From: an uncultured Saprospiraceae bacterium
Lineage (GTDB): Bacteria; Bacteroidota; Bacteroidia; Chitinophagales; Saprospiraceae
Length of the DNA: 64,000 nucleotides
Direction of reading: 5' to 3'
Assembly (NCBI GenBank): GCA_937959115.1
Contig: CALGAW010000005.1
Location: 124,001-188,000 of the forward strand
The notes under the pieces were generated by a model. The model was given only the letters and a program-made list of their open reading frames with translations, did no database searches and had not been told where the DNA came from. The translations under genes were made by a program, and so were the position numbers. How positions within the stretch are numbered: position 1 is the stretch's first letter; the number at the start of each line of letters is the position of its first letter. This document shows, one piece after another, positions 31,917 to 41,713 of the stretch.

Positions 31917-34900
31917 ATGCGCAACCGGTTCCTGTATTTATTGTTACCGATCCTTGTCGTTATGACTATTGAGGGCTATAGTCAACCATCATTTTCTCCT
32001 CCAATAGATATCGAAACGATTGGAGCGACGACTGTGTTTGCAGCAGACCTAGACAAGGATGGAGATATAGATATTGCTGCTTTTGAGGGAGGGCGACATA
32101 ATGGTGGTGCAAAGGTATTTGCATGGTACGAGAATACCGGAAACAACAGCAATTGGACAAAACATCCCTTTCACAGTACAATCAGTCCTGGGCCATTCAC
32201 TGGAGATAGTGAACCCGTAGACCTAAACAATGACGGATTCATGGACTTCGTGCTGACCGTAGACAAACACAGTGCTACTGGAGACAACTATGTTTACTGG
32301 TGGGAAAACCCCTTGGGATCTGGAGGACAAGCAACAGACGATTGGATTCCGCACATTGTAGCACAGGGAATGACAAACTGTTACCATATGCAAGGCCTAG
32401 ATATAGCAGATATGGATGGAGACGGTAAACTTGATATCGTTGCAAGAAACTTAGGAACATCAGCAGTAAGAATATACTTTCAAAACACATTAGATAATTG
32501 GACTGAACGAGTTATTCCAGTAAGAAGACGTGAAGGACAAAAGGTAGCAGATTTAGACCGAGATGGCTTCCCTGATATCATTTTCAATGGATTTTGGTTA
32601 GCAGCACCTACAAACCCAAGAACAGGGACATATCAAGAGTTTGACATAGAATCTGATTACTATCTACAGACGAATGCAGGATTAAATAACTCTGTGAAAA
32701 TTGACGTTGCGGATTTGGATTTAGATGGAATAGACGATGTTTTGTTCTCTGTAGCAGAAGGAAGTCCATTGCGATTGGCTTGGTTTAAGTGTCCCATCGA
32801 CCCAAGAACACAGCCTTGGATAGAAACAACAATTGAAACTAACTTTGAGGACTGTCACCAAGCGATTTTAACGGATTTAGACCTTGATGGGGACCTAGAT
32901 ATTGCAGGAGGCTTTGCGTTCAATTCTAACGGGGTAAAAAACTGGTACAACATGGATGGTTTAGGCGGATCTTGGTCCTCTCAAATAGTAGATGCTGGTG
33001 GTCATATGTATTCAGAAGTGGTCGCCGATATAGACAATGATGGAGATATGGATTTAATCGGCCCGAAAAAATATACAGGCACAGTCCGTCTGTACATCAA
33101 TCAACTGTCAGTAAACAATTCTGGGCCAATCAATGCGCCTGATCAATTAACCATCAATAGTACCGACAGCCTAGTGTTGAAACTGAGTTGGGAGGATAAC
33201 TCAAACAACGAAACAGGCTTCGAGATAAGCCGATCTGTGGATGGTGGACCGTTCACATTGTATACCACAGTTGGTGCAGGTGTTTCCAGTTATACAGATA
33301 ACAATACAAATTATAGTACGACCTATTCCTACCAAGTACGAGGCAAAAATACAACACACACTTCCAGTTATACGAATTCGGTGGACTATACAACAAAGGA
33401 TGATCCTTCCACAGGTCCCGTCTCTTCACCTGGCACGTTAAGTATTTCTAGTCCAGACAGCCTTACCTTGGTGTTAGCTTGGACGGACAACTCTACAAAT
33501 GAAACAGGCTTCGAAGTCTGGCGTTCTGAAAACGGTGCTGCTTTTGCTCCATTGGCTACGACAGCACCAGATGTTACCTCCTACACAGATTTGACTACTG
33601 TTTATGCGACTACCTACAGCTATCAGGTGCGTTCGATCAATTCAACGAACCAGTCAGGTTTTACGAATCAAGTAACGTATACAACCAAAGCTGGTCCAGA
33701 TATCAATTCAGGCTTGCTTGCATACTGGAAAATGGATGATGGCACAGGAACCACTGCCAGCGAAGCGTTCAATCAGTTTCCTGGCACACTGAATTCCGGC
33801 GTAACCTGGAATACAGAAGGTAAGATTGATGGTGCTGCAGAGTTTAATGGCACAACTGGTAGAATTGACGTTGGCCCTGTAGAGGTCAATCCCAATGCTT
33901 TGACCATTTCATTTTGGATGAAGGCTGATGATTTTGATCAGGTAGAAGGAAGGTTTATTTCTAAAGCTAGTGGTGTAAACAGCACAGAGCACTACTGGAT
34001 GGTGAGCACAATAAACAGTACTCGGTTGCGATTCCGATTACAAACAACGAATGGAGGAACAACAACCCTTGTTAGCCCTTCTCTTCTTGCTACAAACACC
34101 TGGTATCTGGTAACGGCTACCTACGACCAAAGTGTAATGAGCATCTACCTTGACTGTAACCTCGTTGCTTCTGTAGCAAAGGGAGGAACGATCGTCAATA
34201 ACTCTTCAGTCCCTGCTACTATCGGAAACCAGCCAATCGGTGCTGGTGAACGTCCTTTTGATGGATTGTTAGACGAGGTACGTATTTATGATCGGGCACT
34301 AGACGCAAATGAAATTTGCGAATTAAAGATCTATCAACCACAGCAACTTACCTTGTTGAATCTAAAGGTATGGTTGGAAGGTGCGTATGACTCATCTATA
34401 GGAAACATGAGCGGAGCGATGCTTCATCAAATGGGGATGTTGCCAGGTCAGACACCTTCAAACCCTATATTTACGCCAACGCCTGCTGGTCAACCCTACA
34501 ACGTAGCTCCTTGGAACTATCAAGGATTGGAAGGAGATGGCTGGTCGAACGTAAACTATACTTCAGATGATGTAGATTGGGTGTTGGTTAGTCTGAGAAG
34601 CACCCCTGCGAAATCGGATGAGTTGTTTAGTGGTGTTGGGATACTCAAGGCTGATGGGCAGATTGCTATGGTGACTCCAGTGGCGCTTGCTCCTTCTGTA
34701 ATAGACAACAGTTTTGTATATGTGGCGCACCGAAACCACATTTCAGCGATTAGCGCAAACCCAGTTATGCTTGATGCAGATGGGAGAACGCTTTCCTATG
34801 ATTTCACCACTCAAAACAGCTGGAATGCGAATGGAGGATTTGGCCAAAAAGAGATCGCTCCAGGTGTTTGGGGAATGTATGCTGGGGATATGCAAAAAAC

Positions 34901-35072
34901 GACAGGAGCTAGTTCTGATATCAATAGTAGTGATAAACAACTCTGGTCACAAGCCAATGGGCTGTTTGGTCAATATGGCGGTGAAGACTTGAATATGGAT
35001 AGCGATATCAGTGCGTTTGACAATGTACTTTGGTCCTACAATAATGGCATTTTTTCCTTGGTGGAAGATTGA
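31917..35072 (+). CDS. Large secreted FG-GAP/FN3/LamG surface protein
   Basis: A 1,051-residue secreted protein. Signal peptide 1-23 (MRNRFLYLLLPILVVMTIEG). Residues ~40-390 carry about seven FG-GAP/VCBS units with Ca-binding-type loops (DLDKDGDIDIAAF, DLNNDGFMDFV, DMDGDGKLDIV, DLDRDGFPDII and more) forming a beta-propeller. Two fibronectin type III repeats follow (~402-492 and ~496-592; both contain WEDNSNNETGFEI/WTDNSTNETGFEV). A LamG/concanavalin-like domain is at ~598-805. The C-terminal ~240 residues (LKVWLEGAYDSSIGNMSG to end) are a distinct domain recurrent on Bacteroidota surface proteins, with dockerin-like Asp-rich turns (DINSSDKQLW, DSDISAFDNVLW). No standard type IX sorting tail is visible. 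Likely an adhesin or glycan-binding protein; the ligand is unknown. Confidence 0.85.
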   Translation: MRNRFLYLLLPILVVMTIEGYSQPSFSPPIDIETIGATTVFAADLDKDGDIDIAAFEGGRHNGGAKVFAWYENTGNNSNWTKHPFHSTISPGPFTGDSEPVDLNNDGFMDFVLTVDKHSATGDNYVYWWENPLGSGGQATDDWIPHIVAQGMTNCYHMQGLDIADMDGDGKLDIVARNLGTSAVRIYFQNTLDNWTERVIPVRRREGQKVADLDRDGFPDIIFNGFWLAAPTNPRTGTYQEFDIESDYYLQTNAGLNNSVKIDVADLDLDGIDDVLFSVAEGSPLRLAWFKCPIDPRTQPWIETTIETNFEDCHQAILTDLDLDGDLDIAGGFAFNSNGVKNWYNMDGLGGSWSSQIVDAGGHMYSEVVADIDNDGDMDLIGPKKYTGTVRLYINQLSVNNSGPINAPDQLTINSTDSLVLKLSWEDNSNNETGFEISRSVDGGPFTLYTTVGAGVSSYTDNNTNYSTTYSYQVRGKNTTHTSSYTNSVDYTTKDDPSTGPVSSPGTLSISSPDSLTLVLAWTDNSTNETGFEVWRSENGAAFAPLATTAPDVTSYTDLTTVYATTYSYQVRSINSTNQSGFTNQVTYTTKAGPDINSGLLAYWKMDDGTGTTASEAFNQFPGTLNSGVTWNTEGKIDGAAEFNGTTGRIDVGPVEVNPNALTISFWMKADDFDQVEGRFISKASGVNSTEHYWMVSTINSTRLRFRLQTTNGGTTTLVSPSLLATNTWYLVTATYDQSVMSIYLDCNLVASVAKGGTIVNNSSVPATIGNQPIGAGERPFDGLLDEVRIYDRALDANEICELKIYQPQQLTLLNLKVWLEGAYDSSIGNMSGAMLHQMGMLPGQTPSNPIFTPTPAGQPYNVAPWNYQGLEGDGWSNVNYTSDDVDWVLVSLRSTPAKSDELFSGVGILKADGQIAMVTPVALAPSVIDNSFVYVAHRNHISAISANPVMLDADGRTLSYDFTTQNSWNANGGFGQKEIAPGVWGMYAGDMQKTTGASSDINSSDKQLWSQANGLFGQYGGEDLNMDSDISAFDNVLWSYNNGIFSLVED

Positions 35073-35095
35073 TTGGCATCTGTCGAAAAACAAGG

Positions 35096-35127
35096 TTGTA
35101 TCTGTTACCAATTTTCGATTATCTTTG
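35096..35127 (+). promoter_or_regulatory. Promoter of the FkbM-YfiT gene pair
   Basis: TTG at 35096-35098 and TATCTTTG at 35120-35127 with 21-bp spacing; start about 35134, leader about 11 nt to the ATG at 35145. Confidence 0.55.
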
Positions 35128-35144
35128 CACGGTAACTCTTCAAA

Positions 35145-35882
35145 ATGAAAAAACTCATACAGCGTATACTGCAAAAGATACTAGGGTTTGACCGCTACCT
35201 ATTTATTTTTGCAAATTTTAAGATCCGAACGTTCAAAGGGGACAAGAAAGAGGGCGATTTTTTTTATTTCCTGAATTTGCTTGATCCTTCTTCTACAGCA
35301 CTAGATATTGGGAGCAACATTGGTATCACCACGGTGCACCTTTCTGAGCGGGTTGCAAAAGGCGTTGTGCATTCGTTTGAGCCTGTCATTCCGAACTTCA
35401 CAACGCTTGAAAAGGTGGTGGCGCATCACAAATGCCAGAACGTACATCTTTATGATTTTGCACTAGGCAATGAAAATGGTGAAATAGAAATGATTATGCC
35501 TGTCGTGCAAGATGTTAATATGCAAGGATTGAGTCATGTTGTCCATGAAGATTTAACGGACTTCAACGAAGGAAAAAAATTTCGTGCAAAAATTAAACGG
35601 CTAGATGATCTTGAATTTTTAAAAGACAACCCAATAGAAGGAATTAAACTTGATGTTGAAAACTTCGAATATTTTGTATTGGTGGGTGGAAAAAACTTGA
35701 TCGTTCGGGATCGCCCAATCATCTATTGTGAGCTTTGGGACAATGAAAATCGTCAAAAGTGTTTTCAATTTATGAAGGAACTAAAGTATGAAATTAAAGT
35801 GTTGAATAATAACGATTTAGTGCTTTTTGATCCAGCAAAACACAAGAAACAAAACTTCTTTTTTATTTATAGTTCAAACTAA
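35145..35882 (+). CDS. FkbM-family methyltransferase
   Basis: A 245-residue SAM-dependent methyltransferase. SAM-binding motif I is ALDIGSNIGITTVHLSER, followed by HSFEPVIPNFTTLEK and the family-typical LGNENGEIEM; the second half shows LKLDVEN (IKLDVENFEY), the FkbM substrate-side signature. Members methylate O-positions on sugars, polyketides or lipids; the acceptor is unknown. A basic N-terminal segment without signal peptide suggests a cytoplasmic enzyme. It shares a promoter with the next gene, 6 bp downstream, so the two are co-transcribed. Confidence 0.88.
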   Translation: MKKLIQRILQKILGFDRYLFIFANFKIRTFKGDKKEGDFFYFLNLLDPSSTALDIGSNIGITTVHLSERVAKGVVHSFEPVIPNFTTLEKVVAHHKCQNVHLYDFALGNENGEIEMIMPVVQDVNMQGLSHVVHEDLTDFNEGKKFRAKIKRLDDLEFLKDNPIEGIKLDVENFEYFVLVGGKNLIVRDRPIIYCELWDNENRQKCFQFMKELKYEIKVLNNNDLVLFDPAKHKKQNFFFIYSSN

Positions 35883-35888
35883 AAAAAT

Positions 35889-36437
35889 ATGATTGAAATT
35901 GATCTTAACAAACTTAAGTTTCCAATAGGAAGTTTTATCAAGCTAGATAAAATTGAAGCAACGGATGTTAAAGAATGGATTGAAGATATTGAGCAATTTC
36001 CTAAAAAACTGGAAGCAATAACTTCTGATCTTTCAATAGAACAAGTTAACTGGAAATACCGACCAAATGGTTGGAAAATAAAGCAAGTCATTCATCATTG
36101 TGCAGATAGTCATATGAACAGCTTTATCAGATTTAAAATAGCACTGACTGAGGAACTCCCTACTGTTCGCCCTTATTATGAGGCAAAATGGGGAGAATTA
36201 CCGGATGCGGTAGAGGATGATATAAGTAACTCACTTTTTTTATTAAAGGGACTTCATTCGAAATGGTGTAATTTGCTAAAATCAATGGATGCAGAACAGT
36301 TGGAGCGATGTTTTATTCATCCTGAAGTGGAAGGGAAGGTGCAATTGAAAGAGAATATTGGAATTTATGCTTGGCATTGCAGACATCACTTGGCGCATAT
36401 CGAGCAGGCATTGAAGTATGGAGGGCGGTTTAATTGA
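35889..36437 (+). CDS. DinB/YfiT-family putative metal-dependent hydrolase (bacillithiol-transferase-like)
   Basis: A 182-residue DinB four-helix-bundle protein of the YfiT subgroup. The signature YRPNGWKIKQVIHHCADSH with the metal His, the SFIRFKIALTEE helix, and the C-terminal YAWHCRHHLAHIEQAL supply the three His of the metal site. Characterised relatives include bacillithiol S-transferase BstA, but which thiol, if any, is used here is unknown. Start ATG 35889, 6 bp after the FkbM stop. Cytoplasmic. Confidence 0.85.
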   Translation: MIEIDLNKLKFPIGSFIKLDKIEATDVKEWIEDIEQFPKKLEAITSDLSIEQVNWKYRPNGWKIKQVIHHCADSHMNSFIRFKIALTEELPTVRPYYEAKWGELPDAVEDDISNSLFLLKGLHSKWCNLLKSMDAEQLERCFIHPEVEGKVQLKENIGIYAWHCRHHLAHIEQALKYGGRFN

Positions 36438-36598
36438 TCAATGTGCTCCTCCATAATGTAAAACATACTTTGTCAATTGCAATTTCTAAAAAATAAAAAA
36501 TTCGATCTTCGTTAGGCAGATTTGCCGCCTTTTACTTTAAAGAATCCACTCCAGATCTCCCGCCCAGGGATAGCGTATTTAGGTGAACAAAAAGTAGT

Positions 36599-37198
36599 CT
36601 AGTACTTGTGTTTCCCGACATTCCAGCCTAGTTTTTCTAGGTATTTGACTCCGTCTTCAGCAGCAGGTGTTTCCAACTGAGTTCCCATGCTGTCATTCCA
36701 CCGATTAAGGTAGCCAAACAAGGCAACTACGCCTAGGATTTCGACTATTTCGCCATCATCCCAATGTTTTCTTAGGTTGTTGGCTATTTCGTCGGTTACC
36801 GCATTCGGTATCGTGGATGCAGCGATTGCAAAGTCAAACACCACGCGTTCAGCATCGGTGAATGCGGGATAGGTTTTGTATTCCCAGATGTTATTGAGTT
36901 TGTCCTGTTCAGATCCGTAGCGGTCAGCTGCTCTGATGGCATGTGCTTCGCAATAACGACAGCCAGCTGTTTTGCTTGAGAGGTAGGCCAATAATCGCTT
37001 GAGGGGACTGGTCACTCGTCCTTTGTTTTCCATGACCGATTGATTCATTTCTAGGAAGGCTCTTGCAATTCGCGGACGGTGCATCATCGTGAATAGACTG
37101 TTGGGAGTAAACCCAAGTGTTTCTTGGTAGAACCTTGCCATCTCTTTGGTCTCTTCGTTTGCGTTCTTGTCTATTGGGGAAACGAGTGGTGTTTTCAT
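36599..37198 (-). CDS. AhpD-like/carboxymuconolactone decarboxylase-family protein
   Basis: A 199-residue all-helical protein with the AhpD-type redox motif: SKTAGCRYCEAHAIRAADRYG, i.e. CxxC followed by xxH, in a CMD (peroxidase-related) domain. Relatives reduce alkyl-hydroperoxide systems or act on small lactones; the substrate is not known. Its ATG overlaps the TAA of the upstream membrane-protein gene by one base (TAATG), a sign of translational coupling. It is the last gene of the 38946-41528 / 37198-38925 / 36599-37198 operon. Confidence 0.82.
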   Translation of the reverse strand: MKTPLVSPIDKNANEETKEMARFYQETLGFTPNSLFTMMHRPRIARAFLEMNQSVMENKGRVTSPLKRLLAYLSSKTAGCRYCEAHAIRAADRYGSEQDKLNNIWEYKTYPAFTDAERVVFDFAIAASTIPNAVTDEIANNLRKHWDDGEIVEILGVVALFGYLNRWNDSMGTQLETPAAEDGVKYLEKLGWNVGKHKY

Positions 37199-38925
37199 TA
37201 TTGTTGGTTTATCGAATTAAAATAAGATTGCTTATAGCCCTGCAAATTTTTGTTGATTTTGGGCTCAGTATAAAATGGCCAGAAGATATGGTTAAACAGC
37301 TGACCTAAAATTGGAGTTTCTTTTTGTTTTAATGGTTGAAAAACCGCCTGGCCAATATTAGTAGACCCTTTTTCCTGAATGACTTTTAGGTTTTCTTGAA
37401 TGGTTTTATTCACAAAAATAGAATTCAATTGATCTGCATAGACCAACTCGAAATCTTCCTGTCTATATAAATGACGGTTTAGAGGCATAAAATCTTCAGA
37501 ATTTAAGGTTACGGTATAACTGAAATTGTCATGCGACCTAAATTTATCCCAAAGCGTAACCCCATCTGCTAAACGGGCGTCTGGCTGACTGTAGACACGT
37601 AAATTGTTGCGGATAAACCCTGCTTCGAATATATCTAAATCTCTTAAATCAAGAAAGGTTTTAAAGTCGGGCTGTAGATCCCACAACAGGTAGGACGAGC
37701 TTAAGTAATCAGAGAAACACTTGCCTTTTAGATCGTACTGTTTCAAAAATTGCGCTGCAGAATGAGGATTTCGATCAGAGCGAAGGTATATTCCATATTG
37801 ATTTCGCTCATCGAGCAACTTGTAATAAGTATTGGTTGGAATTGAAACATACAAAACCAATAACAGACCAGTCAAGACCATATAAGCACTTGTGCTTTTG
37901 AAAAAGTCAACGTTAAGTTCTCGGAAGAAGAGAAAGATTGCCGGAAAGGCGATAATTTGGAAAAATGGAATGTTACGAACGGATTGAATACTCAGGTAAA
38001 AAAAGGCAAGATACAAGACTGGATAGAACCAAAATAAATACTTGAATTTGAAACCTTTGTTATTCCGTTTAGTAAATAAATGATAGAGTTTCCAAAGACC
38101 AATAAAAAACGTTAGAATATTGAGCACAGAAAATACATTCCAGTATTCTAGTTCCAAAATATTACTTAATTCAGTTGTAAAGGTGTTCAGTTTAAGCTGC
38201 TGAAAAATATTGAGTGGATGTAAAATAAGTTCTAATCCATTGGGGTTGATTGCCACTGAAAGGATGGATAAGACAAACACGCCAACCAATTTATAGAGTT
38301 TATTAAAGGAAGCACGAGCGCGGATTTTTTCAAACAAATAGGTGACTAAAAATAGTCCAGAGATCACAATTCCCACACCATAAGCCTCGTGCATATTCGC
38401 CCATAATAACTGTAGAGGAACGATTACCCAAATTTGGTTTGAAGGCCGCTTTAGATAATTCAAATAGATGTAAAGAAAGGAGGCGGTAAGTAAGTGACTC
38501 ACCATCTCTGGCCTACCGTTAATTCGATAGGAAATGATGAATAGAAAGAGGGTGCAGGCGAATAAAAAAGCAAAGGAATAAGGATTGCCTTTCGGGTCCA
38601 ATACTGTCTTTAATTTCTTGAACAGCAAGAAAATACCAATCAACACAAGTGCATGGAGTAAATAAATCAGCTCAGGGCCAAAGAGCATGGAAACTGCTGC
38701 CATAATCACCTCGGTTAGCCATTTTACATTGATCCATTGTTCTCCTGCATAAGAGTAGGAAAAGACATCTGTTTTCGGTATCGAGCCGTTTTCAATGATG
38801 TGTTCTCCAGTACGCACTTGCCACCAGATATCAGGTTCCTTCGTGCTTTTAATACAAAATGTGACTGCTACCCACAAAATGAGGAAGAAGAGGTATTTTG
38901 CATACGAAGGAACGGCGTGTTTCAT
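37198..38925 (-). CDS. Polytopic membrane protein of unknown function
   Basis: A 575-residue protein with about ten to eleven predicted transmembrane helices in the first 400 residues and a large soluble C-terminal region (about 395-575). The N-terminus has the motif STKEPDIWWQVRTGEHIIEN with a following TDVFSYSYAGEQWINVKWLTE, which recurs in a family of GT39-like membrane proteins; the DIWW Asp resembles the catalytic Asp of GT-C glycosyltransferases. A lipid-linked sugar transferase is a reasonable but unproven guess. It lies 20 bp downstream of the M1 peptidase gene and overlaps the next gene by one base. Confidence 0.65.
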   Translation of the reverse strand: MKHAVPSYAKYLFFLILWVAVTFCIKSTKEPDIWWQVRTGEHIIENGSIPKTDVFSYSYAGEQWINVKWLTEVIMAAVSMLFGPELIYLLHALVLIGIFLLFKKLKTVLDPKGNPYSFAFLFACTLFLFIISYRINGRPEMVSHLLTASFLYIYLNYLKRPSNQIWVIVPLQLLWANMHEAYGVGIVISGLFLVTYLFEKIRARASFNKLYKLVGVFVLSILSVAINPNGLELILHPLNIFQQLKLNTFTTELSNILELEYWNVFSVLNILTFFIGLWKLYHLFTKRNNKGFKFKYLFWFYPVLYLAFFYLSIQSVRNIPFFQIIAFPAIFLFFRELNVDFFKSTSAYMVLTGLLLVLYVSIPTNTYYKLLDERNQYGIYLRSDRNPHSAAQFLKQYDLKGKCFSDYLSSSYLLWDLQPDFKTFLDLRDLDIFEAGFIRNNLRVYSQPDARLADGVTLWDKFRSHDNFSYTVTLNSEDFMPLNRHLYRQEDFELVYADQLNSIFVNKTIQENLKVIQEKGSTNIGQAVFQPLKQKETPILGQLFNHIFWPFYTEPKINKNLQGYKQSYFNSINQQ

Positions 38926-38945
38926 AGTGGGTGTCCAAGTAGACG

Positions 38946-41528
38946 TTAGTTGAAGTTTTTATAGAACCCTTGTATTCGTTTACTCGTTTCTTGGGCTTTG
39001 ATTGTAGTAATCATATTGCTAATATCATTAATTCTTCCTTCTACTTCTATTTTTTCACCAGTAGTTAGGCCATCCAACGTTTCACTCAAGTGTTTCTTAT
39101 AGTTGAACAGCGTTTGGGTAGAGGCAAATCGCTTCCACATAGATGCGTTTTGATCTGTCGAGAGCGTCATCAATTTACCCATTGATTCTGCCGTCTCGCT
39201 TCTAGTAGAGCCTTTCAGAATTTCTAGATATTGGTTCATCAATCCAAAGATTCCAAAACCGCCGATATTGTCCCACTTACTTTCAAAGAAGGAAAGATAT
39301 TTAGCATCTCCTGTTTGAGAGTAGATGGAGCCAACAGCGGATAAGATGGAGGAATTCTCGCTGTCTGCCATTTTGTTTGCATAAGATAGCCCTTGGTCTT
39401 TATCAACGGAATACAATCCTTTAAGCGCGGAAGACATGACTCTGTAGGCCTCAGTATCCTTGTCCAATATTGAGGAGAACGTTTTTGTGTAGGAGGAATT
39501 GGCAGTTTCTGCTAGTTTGTCCAAAGCGGCAGCTCTTACTCGGCTATCAGAATCTGTAGTGCTCATTTTGTTGAGTAAGTCACCTTGATTGCCTTTCATG
39601 TTAAGGACTGCTCCACGGCGGATGCGCCAGAAAGGATCTTTTGTAGCGGCTAGATACATATCGGCACACTCCGCTGTCTCCTTGTCTTTTAGCTTATCAA
39701 TTGCATCAAAACGAGCTCTGTATTCTTTGCCGTTATAAAACTGATAAACCAATTCGCTTTGTGATTTCGAGTTATCTTTCAAATCACCAAGAATCACATA
39801 CTCTGGGTCAACGTTTACCAGCTTCGGTGCTTCTGTTAACGGAATTTCAATCGTTTGTGTTCGTTGATCGATCCATAAACGCTTTCGTTCCTTTCCATTA
39901 GAAGTATAGATATCAACATCAAGGGGCAACTGATAGACCGGTACATGTGTTTCAGGGTCTTGTGTTTGAGCGATATCCAATTTCAGTTTTTTAGTTGTTG
40001 GATTGTATTTGTAGGAATATTCAAGTGCAGGATGCCCTTTGTCAAAGAACCATTGATTGAAGAACCAGTTTAGGTCTTTACCAGTAATTGCTTCAGTGGC
40101 AAGTCTTAGGTCGTGTGCTTCTGCAGACTGGAATTCGTTGTCTTTCAAGTATTTTTTGAGTGTTGCGAAAAAGGCATCATCACCAATATAGTTTCTAAGC
40201 ATGTGAAGGATGGCGCCACCTTTATTGTAACTGTGCCCATCAAACATGTCTTCCTTGTCGTTATATTCAAAATCAATAAGATCATGAATTCCGCCTCTAT
40301 TTGCTTGGCCCATGTAGCCTTTGATTTCGTTTTGGCGGTGCGACTCTGCTTCGTCCTTACCATATTTCTGTTCAAACCAAAGGTATTCACCATAGTTGGC
40401 AAATGACTCGTTTAGTGGGAGGTTTGACCAACTTTCACAGGTCACAAGATCACCAAACCAATGGTGAAACATTTCATGTGCTACAATTCCGTCATTGTGA
40501 TTGTCAATGAGCTCTCTTTTATTTTTTTGAACGAATTCACCGAAAATCACACCAGTCGTATTTTCCATTGCTCCAGAGACGAAGTCTCGAACAATGACTT
40601 GTGAATACTTGTCCCAAGGGTATGGTGTGCCGAGTAATTCAGAATAGAAGGTGAGCATTTCTGGTGTGTGATTGAAGATTTCCTTTGCATCATCTCTATA
40701 ATCTGGTTCTACCCAATACTCAAGGGGGATGTTTCTCCATTTTTCTTCAACAACAGCAAATTCACCAACAGCCATCATAAATAAGTATGGGGCATGCGGT
40801 TGATTCATAACGAAGTAGTCTGTTCTCGTGCCGTCTGCATTTTTAGTGGAAGACTTGAAGATTCCATTAGACAAAACTTTATAATTGTCCGCTACTGTAA
40901 TCTTCATTTCCTGTGTGCAACGTTCGTTTGGTTTATCTATGGTAGGAAACCAGCATGAGCTCGATTCTGTTTCTCCTTGTGTCCAGATTTGTTTAGGCTT
41001 TTCTGGGTCTTCACCAATCGGATTGACAAAATATAGGCCTTTGTCTGCTACGATTGCGTTGCTTCCCCCTACTTCTAAATCGTTGGGCTTTGCTGTATAA
41101 TCGATATCTACCGTAAACGCATCATTTCTAGTGAATGTTCTACCTAAGTCAATGTTTAACTTGGCTCCATCATATTTGTATTGGAGTGTTTTACCATTCA
41201 TTTTTACCGCATGTATATCGAAACCCTTTGCATCCAATTCCAATTGATCAGTAGCGTAGAAGTAAGGCTTTAGCTCAATACTAGCCTTTCCAAGTAAGTG
41301 CTGTTTCGTCCAGTCAAACTTTACATCAAGTTTGGTATGGATTAAATCATGTTTCCGTTCGGCGGTAGCTCTGTAAACGGGAAGTTCATAATTTGTGATT
41401 TTCTTAGGTGCTGAAACGACAAGAGTGTCTAGCTGTCTTTCGTCGTAGGCTGGTGCGACAATTGTTTTGGTATTCACACAGCTGGATAAGAAAAGGATGG
41501 TCGTGAAAAATAGGATGATCTGTTTCAT
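38946..41528 (-). CDS. M1-family zinc aminopeptidase lipoprotein
   Basis: An 860-residue lipoprotein (lipobox LSSC; mature protein begins at Cys17). The N-terminal beta-domain is about 55-250, with the substrate-binding motif GAMEN at 319-323 and the zinc site HEMFH (351-355) plus Glu374 in NESFANYGEYLW. A catalytic thermolysin-like domain and a C-terminal helical (HEAT-like) domain complete the standard M1 layout; the length is normal. It cleaves N-terminal residues from peptides, here on the periplasmic or outer face. A TAnnTTTG box lies 30 bp upstream. First gene of the three-gene minus-strand operon. Confidence 0.95.
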   Translation of the reverse strand: MKQIILFFTTILFLSSCVNTKTIVAPAYDERQLDTLVVSAPKKITNYELPVYRATAERKHDLIHTKLDVKFDWTKQHLLGKASIELKPYFYATDQLELDAKGFDIHAVKMNGKTLQYKYDGAKLNIDLGRTFTRNDAFTVDIDYTAKPNDLEVGGSNAIVADKGLYFVNPIGEDPEKPKQIWTQGETESSSCWFPTIDKPNERCTQEMKITVADNYKVLSNGIFKSSTKNADGTRTDYFVMNQPHAPYLFMMAVGEFAVVEEKWRNIPLEYWVEPDYRDDAKEIFNHTPEMLTFYSELLGTPYPWDKYSQVIVRDFVSGAMENTTGVIFGEFVQKNKRELIDNHNDGIVAHEMFHHWFGDLVTCESWSNLPLNESFANYGEYLWFEQKYGKDEAESHRQNEIKGYMGQANRGGIHDLIDFEYNDKEDMFDGHSYNKGGAILHMLRNYIGDDAFFATLKKYLKDNEFQSAEAHDLRLATEAITGKDLNWFFNQWFFDKGHPALEYSYKYNPTTKKLKLDIAQTQDPETHVPVYQLPLDVDIYTSNGKERKRLWIDQRTQTIEIPLTEAPKLVNVDPEYVILGDLKDNSKSQSELVYQFYNGKEYRARFDAIDKLKDKETAECADMYLAATKDPFWRIRRGAVLNMKGNQGDLLNKMSTTDSDSRVRAAALDKLAETANSSYTKTFSSILDKDTEAYRVMSSALKGLYSVDKDQGLSYANKMADSENSSILSAVGSIYSQTGDAKYLSFFESKWDNIGGFGIFGLMNQYLEILKGSTRSETAESMGKLMTLSTDQNASMWKRFASTQTLFNYKKHLSETLDGLTTGEKIEVEGRINDISNMITTIKAQETSKRIQGFYKNFN

Positions 41529-41557
41529 AAAAGTATAAGATTTTTTCTATTAGCTTG

Positions 41558-41565
41558 CAAATTTA
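41558..41565 (-). promoter_or_regulatory. -7 box for the M1 aminopeptidase operon
   Basis: Reads TAAATTTG on the minus strand, matching TAnnTTTG, 29 bp upstream of the start codon at 41526-41528. The -33 element is not clear. Confidence 0.45.
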
Positions 41566-41643
41566 ATGGTTTTCAACCTTAACCCTTATTTTTTTAGATG
41601 AAAAATGGAATATTGTAGAGGAAGGGACGTTAATTCATCGTAT

Positions 41644-41680
41644 AAAAATACTCCTTTAGCATATTTAATACTAAAGGAGT
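41644..41680 (-). terminator. Terminator for the giant type IX cargo gene
   Basis: A perfect 10-bp stem ACTCCTTTAG/CTAAAGGAGT (41650-41659 with 41671-41680), followed on the minus strand by an A/U tract (atttttat). It lies about 34 bp beyond the stop codon at 41714. Confidence 0.8.
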
Positions 41681-41713
41681 AAATTATTTTAAGAAAAATG
41701 CGTGGTAATTTTT

